DNA of 64,000 nt from Marinobacterium sedimentorum (lineage in GTDB: Bacteria > Pseudomonadota > Gammaproteobacteria > Pseudomonadales > Balneatricaceae). Position 1 is the stretch's first letter, and every line of letters starts with the position of its first letter. The DNA lies in assembly GCF_024267675.1 (NCBI RefSeq), contig NZ_JALDYX010000028.1:1-64000 (forward strand), in the 5' to 3' direction. The notes beneath the pieces are model-generated. The model ran no database searches. It saw nothing but the letters and a program-made list of their open reading frames with translations, and was not told where the DNA came from. Below, piece after piece: positions 8,326-16,624 of this stretch. Position numbers and translations under genes: made by a program.

Positions 8326-11172
8326 ATGTTTGCGAAGTTTTTCAGGCCCAAGTGGCAAAGCAACAAGGCGGACGTACGGATACGTGCAATCAGCACTCTG
8401 CTGACGGAACACCCCGACCAACTGGAAATACTCGCCAGGCTGGCTCAGATGGATCAGAGCCCTGACGTGCGCAAGGCTGCAGTGGCACGGCTGCAAAAGC
8501 CGGAACTGCTGCTGCGCGTCATGGCCAGCGAGCAGGATCCTTCCATCCGGCATGTCGCCACCGACCGCCTGTGCAAACTGGTGGCCAGTGAAGCCAGCAC
8601 GCTGTCACCGGAGCAGCAACTGTCCTGTATTCAGGATATCCAGGATCAGGACCTGCTGACCCATATCGCACTTCACACCGGCCAGGCGGCACTGCAACAG
8701 GCCGCTGTTTTGCGCGTACGCGATGAAAACAATCTTGAAATACTGACACTGAATGCCCAAAGCGCGCAGATGCGACGCCTGGCAGCCGAGCGCCTGGAAA
8801 GCGAAGCGGTACTCGAGCGCGTCGGCCGACAGATGCGCCAGCGCGACAAGGCGGTGTATCGGGTCACCCGGGACAAGCTGCAGCAACTGCGTGATCAGGC
8901 CCGCGCCCGGGATGCCTTGCAGACCGACCGGCTCGAGCGCGTGGAGCGCATGGAGCAATTGGCCGAAGGCGAACTGATGCCACTCTACGGTGCCCGCATC
9001 GACGCCCTGAGCCAGGAATGGCTCAAACTTGAAACCAGTGCAGACGAACTGGAAAGCCGTTTTCAGCAGGCCCTGCTGAACTGCCGCGAACGTGCCGCCA
9101 TTGTGCAGGCCGAAGCGGATGCCAAGTCACAGCAGCAGCGTGACCTGGCCGCCTACAAGGAAAGCTGCACCCAGTTGCTGCAACAGCTTGAAGCGATAGA
9201 ACAGCACAGCCGCCACGCCCTGGCTGACGCCAGCCTGGACACGGCCGCCCTGGATGCCGAGCTGGCCGCCTGGCAGCAGCAATGGGACGCCCTGCCCCAT
9301 GCAGCGCACGCTGGCGAGGCACCGGACCCGGGCAAGACCCTCAGTCGCATCAAGAGCACAGCAAACAGCGCCACAACACTACAGCAGAGCCAGGCCGATC
9401 TGCAGCGCCTGCTGTCGCAGCCGATTGAAGACGCAAGCCCGGCCGTACTGCGCAAACAGCAACAGCGCATCGGCAATCTGCTGCAGAAAATAAACTGGCC
9501 CCAGGCACTGCCGCAGCCTGAAACGCTGAAACAGGCGCAACTGCGGTTGCAGGCCATCGATATACGCCACAAGGCACTGCGCGAGCAAGAGCAGGAACTG
9601 GCGCAAGACCTACAGCAGCAGCTCGACAAGCTGGAGCAGGCCATCAAGGACGGTCACGTCAAACAGGCTGGCAAGTGCCATGATCGTGCCGCCCAGGCGC
9701 TGGAGATGCTGAACGGCAACACAGGCGCGGCGCTGGATCTGCGCTTCAGGCAACTGCATGCCCAGCTGCTGGAACTCAAGGACTGGCAGGGCTACGCCGT
9801 AACGCCGAAAAAGGAGCAACTGTGCGCCGACATGGAAGCCCTGATCGACAGCGAGCTTGAGGTCACCGAACTGGCCGAGTCCATCCGCCGCCTGCAACAG
9901 CAATGGAAACTGCTCGACAGCACCGACCCCTTCCACGCCCAGGCAATCTGGCGCCGATTCAAGAAAGCCTCGGATCTGGCCTATGCGCCCTGCGAAGCCT
10001 ACTTCCAGGCCCAGGGCGAACGCCGGCGCCAGAACCTGGTGCAGCGCGGTGTAATCTGCGATCAGCTGGAAAGCTACATCGCCAGCATCGACTGGGAGCA
10101 GGCAGACTGGAGCGCCATCGATACCATCAGCCGGGCCGCCAAGGACGAATGGAAGCATTATTCCCCGGTCGACCGCGGCCCCGGCAAACAGGCGCAGGAG
10201 CGCTTCAATCAGCTGCTGCAGCAGCTCGATGGCCCGCTGCACGATCACTATCACAGCTGCCTGGAACTCAAACGTGACCTGGTCGATCAGGTCGAGGCCC
10301 TGTGCGACGCCGAAGACCCGCAACAGGCCGCACAGCAGGCCAAGGAACTGCAGCAGCAATGGAAGGCTGCGGGCAAGACCTTCCGCAGCCAGGAACAGCG
10401 GCTGTGGAAGCATTTCCGCGCCCACTGCGACACCCTGTTTTCCCGTCTGGGCGACAGCCAGCAGCGCGATCGCAAGCTGCGTGTCGAGCAACGTGAAAGC
10501 GCAGAACAGATCTGCCTCCAGCTGGAACAATTGCTGGAAAGTCCGTGCAGCCGAGCCCAGCTCGAACAGCTGCCACAGAACATCGCCCGCTTCTGCGAGC
10601 TGGAGGAAGACTTCAGCATGCCCTACCTGCGCCGTTTTGACGATGCCCGCCAGCAGCTCGAGCGCCAGCGCGCCGATCTTGCACAACTGCGGGATACCAG
10701 CGCTTATACGGCACTGCGTCTGCGCATTGAACTGTGCGATGAGCTTGAGGATCTGGTACTGGCACAGGCCGCAGACTCCGCAGTGCTGGAGCAGCTGCAG
10801 GCTCGCTGGGAAAAGCTGAACAACTGCTGCAGTGACTATGTCGAACTGATCGACCAGCGCTTTGCACTGGCCCGACAGGTTCAGCAGGAGCCCGAGCTAC
10901 TGCCAGAACTGACCGAGGCCGCCGGCCTGCGCCTGCGACAGCTGTGCATTCAGCTGGAAATCGCTCTGGGACTCTCGTCGCCCGAGGATGACCAGGCACT
11001 GCGGCTGGAATACCAGATGCAGCGCCTGCAGCAGGCGCTGGAACAGCAGAGCGAGGCTGTCACCACAGCGGACCTGCAACGGCTGGAATACGAGTGGCGC
11101 TGTGTGCCTATGGCACGGCGCCACCCGCAACTGGTAGAGCGCTTTTACCGCCCGCTGAAAGGCTTGCTGTAA
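8326..11172 (+). CDS. Large DUF349-repeat protein
   Basis: The protein is 948 residues from the ATG at 8326 (MFAKFFRPKWQSNKADVRIR), a start chosen because family members commonly begin this way; an in-frame ATG at 8290 would add 12 residues. Residues ~15-180 look like HEAT-type helical repeats (SPDVRKAAVARL, DPSIRHVATDRL). The rest is glutamine-rich, strongly helical, probably coiled coil, with several DUF349 units recognisable by W-containing segments such as IRRLQQQWKLLDS and AKELQQQWKAAGKTFRSQE. The molecular role of this family is unknown to me. It is followed by a strong terminator and is probably a single-gene transcript. Confidence 0.85.
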   Translation: MFAKFFRPKWQSNKADVRIRAISTLLTEHPDQLEILARLAQMDQSPDVRKAAVARLQKPELLLRVMASEQDPSIRHVATDRLCKLVASEASTLSPEQQLSCIQDIQDQDLLTHIALHTGQAALQQAAVLRVRDENNLEILTLNAQSAQMRRLAAERLESEAVLERVGRQMRQRDKAVYRVTRDKLQQLRDQARARDALQTDRLERVERMEQLAEGELMPLYGARIDALSQEWLKLETSADELESRFQQALLNCRERAAIVQAEADAKSQQQRDLAAYKESCTQLLQQLEAIEQHSRHALADASLDTAALDAELAAWQQQWDALPHAAHAGEAPDPGKTLSRIKSTANSATTLQQSQADLQRLLSQPIEDASPAVLRKQQQRIGNLLQKINWPQALPQPETLKQAQLRLQAIDIRHKALREQEQELAQDLQQQLDKLEQAIKDGHVKQAGKCHDRAAQALEMLNGNTGAALDLRFRQLHAQLLELKDWQGYAVTPKKEQLCADMEALIDSELEVTELAESIRRLQQQWKLLDSTDPFHAQAIWRRFKKASDLAYAPCEAYFQAQGERRRQNLVQRGVICDQLESYIASIDWEQADWSAIDTISRAAKDEWKHYSPVDRGPGKQAQERFNQLLQQLDGPLHDHYHSCLELKRDLVDQVEALCDAEDPQQAAQQAKELQQQWKAAGKTFRSQEQRLWKHFRAHCDTLFSRLGDSQQRDRKLRVEQRESAEQICLQLEQLLESPCSRAQLEQLPQNIARFCELEEDFSMPYLRRFDDARQQLERQRADLAQLRDTSAYTALRLRIELCDELEDLVLAQAADSAVLEQLQARWEKLNNCCSDYVELIDQRFALARQVQQEPELLPELTEAAGLRLRQLCIQLEIALGLSSPEDDQALRLEYQMQRLQQALEQQSEAVTTADLQRLEYEWRCVPMARRHPQLVERFYRPLKGLL

Positions 11173-11197
11173 GGCCGCCGACCACAAACGGCAGGCA

Positions 11198-11229
11198 CAA
11201 AAAATCCCGCGATCAGCGGGATTTTTTAT
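11198..11229. terminator. Bidirectional intrinsic terminator
   Basis: AAAATCCCGC, a short GATCA loop and GCGGGATTTT form a GC-rich hairpin flanked by A-run and T-run, so it can stop transcription from the DUF349 gene and from the convergent phbB. Confidence 0.9.
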
Positions 11230-11276
11230 TGGAGCCCAAAACCCTGACCGAAACCAGAGCCCAGGCGCGTCCCCTA

Positions 11277-12026
11277 TCAGGACATGTGCAAGCCGCCGTT
11301 CATCGACAGATCAGCACCGGTGATATAACCGGACTGCTCGTCAGCGACAAAGGCCACCAGACGGCCGATCTCTTCCGGCGTACCGAAACGCCCCACAGGG
11401 ATAGTCGCGGTAATCTTGTCCTGAATATCCTGAGCAATGGCTGCCACCATGGCAGTCTTGATATAACCGGGAGACACAGTGTTAACCGTTACACCCTTGC
11501 GCGCCACTTCCTGGGCCAGCGCCTTGGTGAAACCATGGATACCCGCCTTCGCAGCGGAGTAGTTGCACTGACCGAACTGACCTTTCTGGGCATTTACCGA
11601 GGAAATGTTGATAACACGGCCCCAGCCCTTGTCCAGCATGCCGTTGATGACTACGCGAGTCATGTGGAACATGGAATCCAGGTTGGCGGACATGACTTCG
11701 TCCCACTGTTCCCAGGACATTTTCTTGAACTGACCATCACGGGTAATACCCGCATTGTTAACCAGCACATCAATAGTACCGCCGGTCTGCTCCTCCACGT
11801 TGGCGATACATTTAACGCAGGATTCGGCATTGGTCACATCACCGTAGGCGATCATGATTTCATAGCCGTCCTTGCGCTGCTCTTCCTGCCACGCCTGCGC
11901 TTTTTCGTGCTTGCCGCCGCTGTTGTAGCCTGCAACGACCGTAAAGCCCTGATCTACCAAAGAACGACAAATAGGCGTACCCAGACCACCGGTACCGCCG
12001 GTAACAAACGCTATTTTCTTGCTCAT
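11277..12026 (-). CDS. phbB: Acetoacetyl-CoA reductase (NADPH), PhaB/PhbB
   Basis: It reduces acetoacetyl-CoA to (R)-3-hydroxybutyryl-CoA for polyhydroxyalkanoate synthesis. The 249-residue short-chain dehydrogenase has the cofactor motif TGGTGGLG (residues 9-16), NNAG at 90-93, and catalytic S143, Y156 and K160 in ISSVNAQKGQFGQCNYSAAK. PhaB-specific stretches such as NNAGITRDGQFKKM and the end SGYITGADLSMNGGLHM separate it from FabG. The ATG at 12026 is preceded by GGGGA eight bases upstream. No other PHA gene lies in the window, so it stands apart from any phaCA cluster. Confidence 0.93.
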   Translation of the reverse strand: MSKKIAFVTGGTGGLGTPICRSLVDQGFTVVAGYNSGGKHEKAQAWQEEQRKDGYEIMIAYGDVTNAESCVKCIANVEEQTGGTIDVLVNNAGITRDGQFKKMSWEQWDEVMSANLDSMFHMTRVVINGMLDKGWGRVINISSVNAQKGQFGQCNYSAAKAGIHGFTKALAQEVARKGVTVNTVSPGYIKTAMVAAIAQDIQDKITATIPVGRFGTPEEIGRLVAFVADEQSGYITGADLSMNGGLHMS

Positions 12027-12309
12027 ATACGCATCCCCATAGTGTCAATTTCCTTTTTTATAAGGCGACTTATAATTCTAGTCTCTATCGCTTAGCTCGT
12101 CCCTAAGTGACACGACAATAATACCAACCCAGTGGCCAAATCAACTTCATTTGCTACAGGCGGATGACAATACCCGTAAAAAATTACGGATATATGACAA
12201 AAAGCAAAGCTCGACGCCAAATCGGCGCCCGGCCTGGCCTCCGACTGCCAAGCGCGCTTCTGATACAATGCGCACCCCAAACTCCTCAAGCCCGATACAT
12301 TCTACCGCC
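12027..12309. other. Divergent intergenic region phbB / rsmE
   Basis: This 283-base gap separates the divergent phbB and rsmE. It is locally AT-rich near 12050-12085 with several TATAAT-like hexamers on both strands, so promoters for both genes are expected, but I cannot assign them with confidence. No ORF or repeat was recognised. Confidence 0.4.
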
Positions 12310-13026
12310 ATGAACCTGATCCTGCTGTTTGACGACGATTTTATCGCGCCTGCCAGAGTGCGCCTGAGCGACCGGCGCTACGCCCACATCCGCGCGGTAC
12401 AGCAACCCGAGGCAGGGGAAACACTGAAAGTGGGGCTGCTCAACGGCGCTATCGGCCGCGCCCGCGTGCTGAGTGTCGATGATCAGAGTATCGAGCTGGA
12501 AACCTGCCTTGAAGAGACACCTCCAACAGCACTGCCGCTGACACTGATCATGGCACTGCCAAGGCCCAAGATGCTCAAACGCACGCTTCAGACCATTGCG
12601 ACCATGGGTGTAAAAAGACTCTGTCTGATCAACTCCTACCGCGTCGACAAGAGCTACTGGTCCAGCCCCCTGCTCGGCGACGATACCATCCGGGAGCAGC
12701 TACTGCTGGGGCTGGAACAGGCAGGCGACACACAACTGCCCGACGTGTCGCTGCACAAGCGCTTCAAACCCTTTGTAGAGGACGAACTGCCTGCCATTGC
12801 TGCCGATACCCGCGCCCTGGTGGCCCACCCCTACGAGGCCTCTGAGTGCCCGCCAGCCGAGCAGACGCCCACCACCCTGGCCATAGGTCCGGAGGGCGGA
12901 TTCATCCGCTACGAGGTGGAAAAGCTGCAGCAGGCCGGGCTTGCCCCCATCCACGTCGGCCAGCGCATTCTGCGTGTCGAAACCGCCGTACCTGTATTGC
13001 TGGCGCGACTCTTCCCGCCGCTATGA
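12310..13026 (+). CDS. rsmE: 16S rRNA m3U1498 methyltransferase
   Basis: RsmE methylates N3 of U1498 in 16S rRNA using SAM. The 238-residue protein starts MNLILLFDDDF at 12310; the frame is open upstream but only this start matches the family. The N-terminal PUA-like part contains RRYAHIRAVQQPEAGETLKVG. The C-terminal SPOUT knot is shown by LAIGPEGGFIRYEVE and by VGQRILRVETAVPVLLAR, both hallmarks of RsmE. The length is usual (E. coli 243). It is divergent from phbB and upstream of the Fur-type promoter of fbpA. Confidence 0.94.
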   Translation: MNLILLFDDDFIAPARVRLSDRRYAHIRAVQQPEAGETLKVGLLNGAIGRARVLSVDDQSIELETCLEETPPTALPLTLIMALPRPKMLKRTLQTIATMGVKRLCLINSYRVDKSYWSSPLLGDDTIREQLLLGLEQAGDTQLPDVSLHKRFKPFVEDELPAIAADTRALVAHPYEASECPPAEQTPTTLAIGPEGGFIRYEVEKLQQAGLAPIHVGQRILRVETAVPVLLARLFPPL

Positions 13027-13142
13027 AAGCGTTAAGCCTAAAGCGGCTTCGACACTGGCCAGTAGAGTGCCTGCACTCACCCAGCACCTGCCTGCGCATC
13101 TGCATAGCCGCGAGCCGGCCCGCCGATAAACCTGTCTCCAAG

Positions 13143-13191
13143 TGAGAATAATACTCATCCCCTTGACAGACTCCGATATATTATTAAGAAT
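13143..13191 (+). promoter_or_regulatory. fbpA promoter with Fur-box-like sequences
   Basis: TGAGAATAATACTCA at 13143-13157 fits the Fur 7-1-7 consensus TGATAAT-N-ATTATCA at 11 of 14 positions. It lies just upstream of a perfect -35 TTGACA (13163-13168); a 17-base spacer leads to AAGAAT at 13186-13191 as a -10 candidate. A second weaker Fur-like match overlaps the -10 (about 13185-13199). Iron repression of the downstream ferric transporter is inferred from this arrangement. Confidence 0.65.
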
Positions 13192-13240
13192 TGTTCGCAT
13201 TATCTTTTACATAAATTCTTCGGACTAAGTGAGTTCACGC

Positions 13241-14272
13241 ATGAAAAGCTCCCGTACACTCCTTGCCGCCGCCACGCTGACTCTGGCCAGCACGGCGTCT
13301 ATCGCCCAGGCCGCCAACGAAGTCAATATTTACTCCTACCGCCAGGCATTCCTGATTCAGCCGCTGCTGGAAGAGTTCAGCAAGGAAACCGGTATCCAGG
13401 TCAATCTGGTTACCGCCGGCAATGGCCTGCTGGAGCGTCTGGAACATGAAGGTCGCAACTCCCCGGCTGATATCCTGCTGACGGCTGAAATTGGCCCGCT
13501 GTACGATGCCACTGAGAAGGGGCTGCTCAGTGCCGTAGAGAGCGATGCGCTGAACGCAAGCATCCCGCAGCACTACCGTGACCCTGAAGGCCGCTGGTTT
13601 GGTCTGACGGCCCGATCACGTATCATTTATGCCTCCAAGGATCGCGTGCAGGAAGGTGAAATAAAGACCTACGAAGACCTGGCTGACCCGAAATGGAAAG
13701 GCCGTATCTGCACCCGCAGTGGCAAGCACACCTACAACCTGTCCCTGATCGCCTCCGTAATTGCGCACCACGACGAAGCCTACGCCGAGCAGTGGCTCGA
13801 GGGCCTCAAAGCCAACCTGGCACGCAAGCCCCAGGGTAACGACCGCTCCCAGGTCAAGGCCGTGAAGGAAGGCGTCTGTGATCTGGCGCTGGGCAACTCC
13901 TACTACTTCGGCAAGATGCTGACCAACGAAGACCAGCCGGAACAGAAAGAATGGGCCCAGTCCGTCAACCTGGTGTTCCCGAACCAGGATGACCGCGGCG
14001 CGCACATGAACATCTCCGGCGCCGCTGTCACCCAGTACGCACCGAACCGCGAAAACGCCATCAAGCTGATTGAGTTCCTGGCCGACGAGAAGGCCCAGAC
14101 GATTTACGCCGATGTGAACTCCGAGTTCCCGGTACGTCCCGGCACACCCAACTCGGCCCTGATCGAAGAATACATGGGCAACTTCAAAGGCGACGAAATC
14201 AGCCTGAATGAACTGGGCCCGCTGCGCGCAGTCGCATCCCGCCTGGTTGACAAGGTCGGATTTGATAACTGA
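13241..14272 (+). CDS. fbpA: Ferric iron ABC transporter, periplasmic binding protein
   Basis: It captures Fe3+ in the periplasm for the FbpBC importer. The product is 343 residues from the ATG at 13241; a GTG at 13229 is in frame but would break up the signal peptide. Residues 1-25 form a signal peptide ending AQA, and the mature protein begins ANEVNIYSYRQAFL, typical of the FbpA/FutA/IdiA family. The paired tyrosines that bind iron are seen in LALGNSYYFGKML. The upstream Fur-box-like site supports iron regulation. The permease gene follows after 294 bases, with a hairpin and a MITE-like element between. Confidence 0.93.
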   Translation: MKSSRTLLAAATLTLASTASIAQAANEVNIYSYRQAFLIQPLLEEFSKETGIQVNLVTAGNGLLERLEHEGRNSPADILLTAEIGPLYDATEKGLLSAVESDALNASIPQHYRDPEGRWFGLTARSRIIYASKDRVQEGEIKTYEDLADPKWKGRICTRSGKHTYNLSLIASVIAHHDEAYAEQWLEGLKANLARKPQGNDRSQVKAVKEGVCDLALGNSYYFGKMLTNEDQPEQKEWAQSVNLVFPNQDDRGAHMNISGAAVTQYAPNRENAIKLIEFLADEKAQTIYADVNSEFPVRPGTPNSALIEEYMGNFKGDEISLNELGPLRAVASRLVDKVGFDN

Positions 14273-14282
14273 TCCGACAGCG

Positions 14283-14317
14283 CCGAGCCGGATCGCCCCA
14301 CGGGCGGCCCGGCTCGA
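14283..14317 (+). promoter_or_regulatory. Stable stem-loop after fbpA
   Basis: CGAGCCGG and CCGGCTCG enclose an inner CGCCC-cac-GGGCG stem, giving a nearly continuous GC-rich hairpin directly after the fbpA stop. No T-run follows. Such hairpins after binding-protein genes usually protect the upstream mRNA or lower expression of downstream transporter genes; that role is inferred here. Confidence 0.55.
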
Positions 14318-14349
14318 CATTACCAAACTAAAACGATAGCCTGCCCGGC

Positions 14350-14530
14350 CAGCAGCCTGTCAGACTTACCACTGATCTACTGCGGAAAAGCCGATTCTCT
14401 CCGGTAAAGAGGGGTCATTTTTCGAGCTCTTTTTTGTTAAATAGAACCACTATTCGCCTCAAAAGAGCTCAAAAACTGCCGCAAATCGGTCTTTCCCTCG
14501 TTACGATCGGCCAAGCCCGACAGGCTGCTA
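14350..14530 (+). repeat. MITE-like element, copy 1 (between fbpA and fbpB)
   Basis: The ends are AGCAGCCTGTCAGACTT at 14351 and AAGCCCGACAGGCTGCT ending 14529, inverted repeats matching at 15 of 17 positions. The interior is palindromic too (GAGCTCTTTT and AAAAGAGCTC; CCGATT and AATCGG), so the transcript could fold into one long hairpin. A longer relative in the opposite orientation lies at 62119-62396; the two share long nearly identical blocks such as AAATAGAACCACTATTCG and ACGATCGGCCAAGCCCGACA. There is no coding capacity, which suggests a non-autonomous element. Confidence 0.75.
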
Positions 14531-14566
14531 GCGCTTTTTGCCGTTTCTGGATCAGGAAGAATATCG

Positions 14567-16258
14567 ATGAAAGCAGGCACCGCCGCCCTGGCGTACAGCC
14601 CCACACGCCAGCCCCGTCCGCGCCTTGCCGGATGGTACTCGGCGGCCTGGGGCATAGCGCTGCTGGTGGCGCTGCCGGTGCTGGCGGTGTTCTATCTGGC
14701 GCTCTTCCCGGACGAAAACATCTGGCTGCACCTGGCCAGCACGGTGCTGCCGGTCTACGTCATTACCACCCTGGAACTGATCATCGGGGTCGCACTGCTG
14801 TCCATTCTCGCAGGCGTTGGCAGCGCCTGGCTGGTTACCTTGTACAGCTTCCCCGGCAAGCGTTTATTTGAATGGGCATTACTGCTGCCTTTTGCAGTAC
14901 CCGCCTACGTTATTGCCTACGTCTATACCGACCTGCTCGAATTCGCAGGCCCCGTGCAGGGCGCACTGCGGGCGCTGTTTGGCTGGCAGAGCGCACAGGA
15001 CTACTGGTTTCCGGAGATACGCAGCCTCGGCGGCGCTATCCTGATGCTTTCCCTGGTGCTCTACCCCTATATTTACCTGCTCACCCGCGCCGCTTTTCTG
15101 GAACAGTCCGTCAGCCTGCGCGATGCCAGTCGATTGCTGGGCTGCAATGCCTGGCAGAGTTTTTACCGCGTATCCCTGCCCATCGCGCGCCCGGCGATTG
15201 CCGTGGGCGTCTCACTGGTGGCCATGGAAACCATTAATGACTTTGGCACCGTGGACTTTTTTGCCGTCAAGAGCCTGACGGCCGGCATTTACGACACCTG
15301 GCTGAACATGAGTAACCTGGGCGGAGCGGCCCAGATTGCCAGCCTGATGCTGATATTCGTGGTTTTGCTGATCACCCTTGAGCGCATGGCGCGGGCCCAG
15401 CAGCGCCAGTTTCACAGCGCTGACCGCTTCAGCACCCTCAAGCCTGCCCGCCTGCAGGGCGCCGGCGCACTGGCCGCCAGCATCTTCTGCCTGCTGCCGG
15501 TACTGTGCGGCTTTATCGTGCCCTTCGCACTGCTTAGCTGGTATGCCAGCGGTTACCTCGACCAGCTCTGGTCCGAGGACTTCCTCAGCTATGCCAGCCA
15601 CAGTTTTACCCTCTCGCTGAGCGCCGCCGTGCTGTCGATCGTGCTGGCCGTGGTGCTGGCCTATGCCAAGCGCCTGTACAGCGAAAGGCGCGCCCTGTTG
15701 TTCGCCGTGCGCTTTTCTAGCCTGGGCTACGCCATGCCGGGGGCCGTACTGGCGCTGGGTGTGATTATTCCGCTGGCGGCCTTTGACAACGCTGTGGACG
15801 ACTTCATGCGCCGCACCTTTGATATCTCCACCGGCCTGCTGCTCAGCGGCACTACCTTCGCCATTATCTTCGCCTATGTGGTGCGTTTTCTGGCGGTCTC
15901 CAACGGCGCGGTGGACAGCTCGCTCAGCAAGGTAACCCCGTCCATGGACATGGCATCCCGCTCACTCGGCCAGAGTGCGTGCGGGACATTGCTGAAGGTA
16001 CACCTGCCGCTGATCCGCGGCGGCCTGATGACGGCTTTGCTGGTGGTGTTTGTGGATTGCATGAAGGAACTGCCGGCAACGCTGATTCTGCGCCCGTTCA
16101 ACTACGATACGCTGGCGACCTTTGTATATCAGTTCGCGTCCGACGAAATGCTAGAACGCAGCGCCCTTGCAGCGCTGCTGATCGTACTGGTCGGAGTCTT
16201 GCCGGTGATACTGCTGAGCCGTTCAATCACGGCCAGCCGACGCCAAGGCGAGGCATAG
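14567..16258 (+). CDS. fbpB: Ferric iron ABC transporter permease (fused two-half type)
   Basis: It forms the membrane channel for Fe3+ import with FbpA and FbpC. The 563-residue protein has about twelve hydrophobic helices in two homologous halves, each with a binding-protein-dependent transport motif: LRDASRLLGCNAWQSFYRVSLPIARPAI near residues 185-212 and DMASRSLGQSACGTLLKVHLPLIRGG near 463-488. This fits the FbpB/AfuB/SfuB size. The ATG at 14567 is preceded by AGGAAG at good spacing. The ATPase gene fbpC is not downstream on the same strand but convergent, 366 bases away. The MITE-like element upstream may affect its expression. Confidence 0.92.
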   Translation: MKAGTAALAYSPTRQPRPRLAGWYSAAWGIALLVALPVLAVFYLALFPDENIWLHLASTVLPVYVITTLELIIGVALLSILAGVGSAWLVTLYSFPGKRLFEWALLLPFAVPAYVIAYVYTDLLEFAGPVQGALRALFGWQSAQDYWFPEIRSLGGAILMLSLVLYPYIYLLTRAAFLEQSVSLRDASRLLGCNAWQSFYRVSLPIARPAIAVGVSLVAMETINDFGTVDFFAVKSLTAGIYDTWLNMSNLGGAAQIASLMLIFVVLLITLERMARAQQRQFHSADRFSTLKPARLQGAGALAASIFCLLPVLCGFIVPFALLSWYASGYLDQLWSEDFLSYASHSFTLSLSAAVLSIVLAVVLAYAKRLYSERRALLFAVRFSSLGYAMPGAVLALGVIIPLAAFDNAVDDFMRRTFDISTGLLLSGTTFAIIFAYVVRFLAVSNGAVDSSLSKVTPSMDMASRSLGQSACGTLLKVHLPLIRGGLMTALLVVFVDCMKELPATLILRPFNYDTLATFVYQFASDEMLERSALAALLIVLVGVLPVILLSRSITASRRQGEA

Positions 16259-16624
16259 AGCCTAAAGAACCAAGAACGTGATGCGTAATGCGTACCGGCA
16301 TCAGCTACCGATCCAGCTCTTGCTTTTTAATATGACAGTCGATAGGTAAAGAAGCACAGCTACAGGGTGGTGGGGAGCAGCGGCAAGGTGCAAGATTTAA
16401 AAAGCCGGCAAGCGGGCACCCTGCGACACCTTGGGGCTCGTGGGAGCGGCGCCCCGCTGCGAAGCTTTTGAGGGCGAGGCTGGGCACCAAGCATTTGCGC
16501 GGGGCCTTCGTCGCGGGGCGCGACTCCTACCGGTTAAATTTGGCCCCCTACGGGGCTATAAAAAGATATTAAATCGTAAGAATTAAATCAGTAACGCATT
16601 AGGCGCCTGGCGCCCGATCAACGA
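16259..16624. other. Convergent intergenic region fbpB / fbpC
   Basis: There is no gene in this 366-base gap. It holds a REP-like palindrome (16440-16530, listed separately) and an AT-rich tail near 16555-16600. A short inverted repeat (GCGTAATGCG near 16286, ACGCATTA near 16593) spans the region. No T-run terminator of classical form was seen. Confidence 0.5.
16440..16530. repeat. REP-like inverted repeat pair
   Basis: The left arm (16440-16464, starting GTGGGAGCGGCGCCCCGC) and the right arm (16506-16530, ending GCGGGGCGCGACTCCTAC) are imperfect inverted copies of one another around a ~40-base spacer. The G(T/G)(A/G)GGAGC...GCCCCGC pattern is that of REP/BIME elements common in Pseudomonas-like genomes. 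Confidence 0.7.

Noticed and set aside
9610..10686. 358-codon minus-strand ORF inside the DUF349 gene
   Set aside because: It is antisense to the long coiled-coil gene; its Leu/Gln-rich translation is what the complement of Gln/Leu codons gives.
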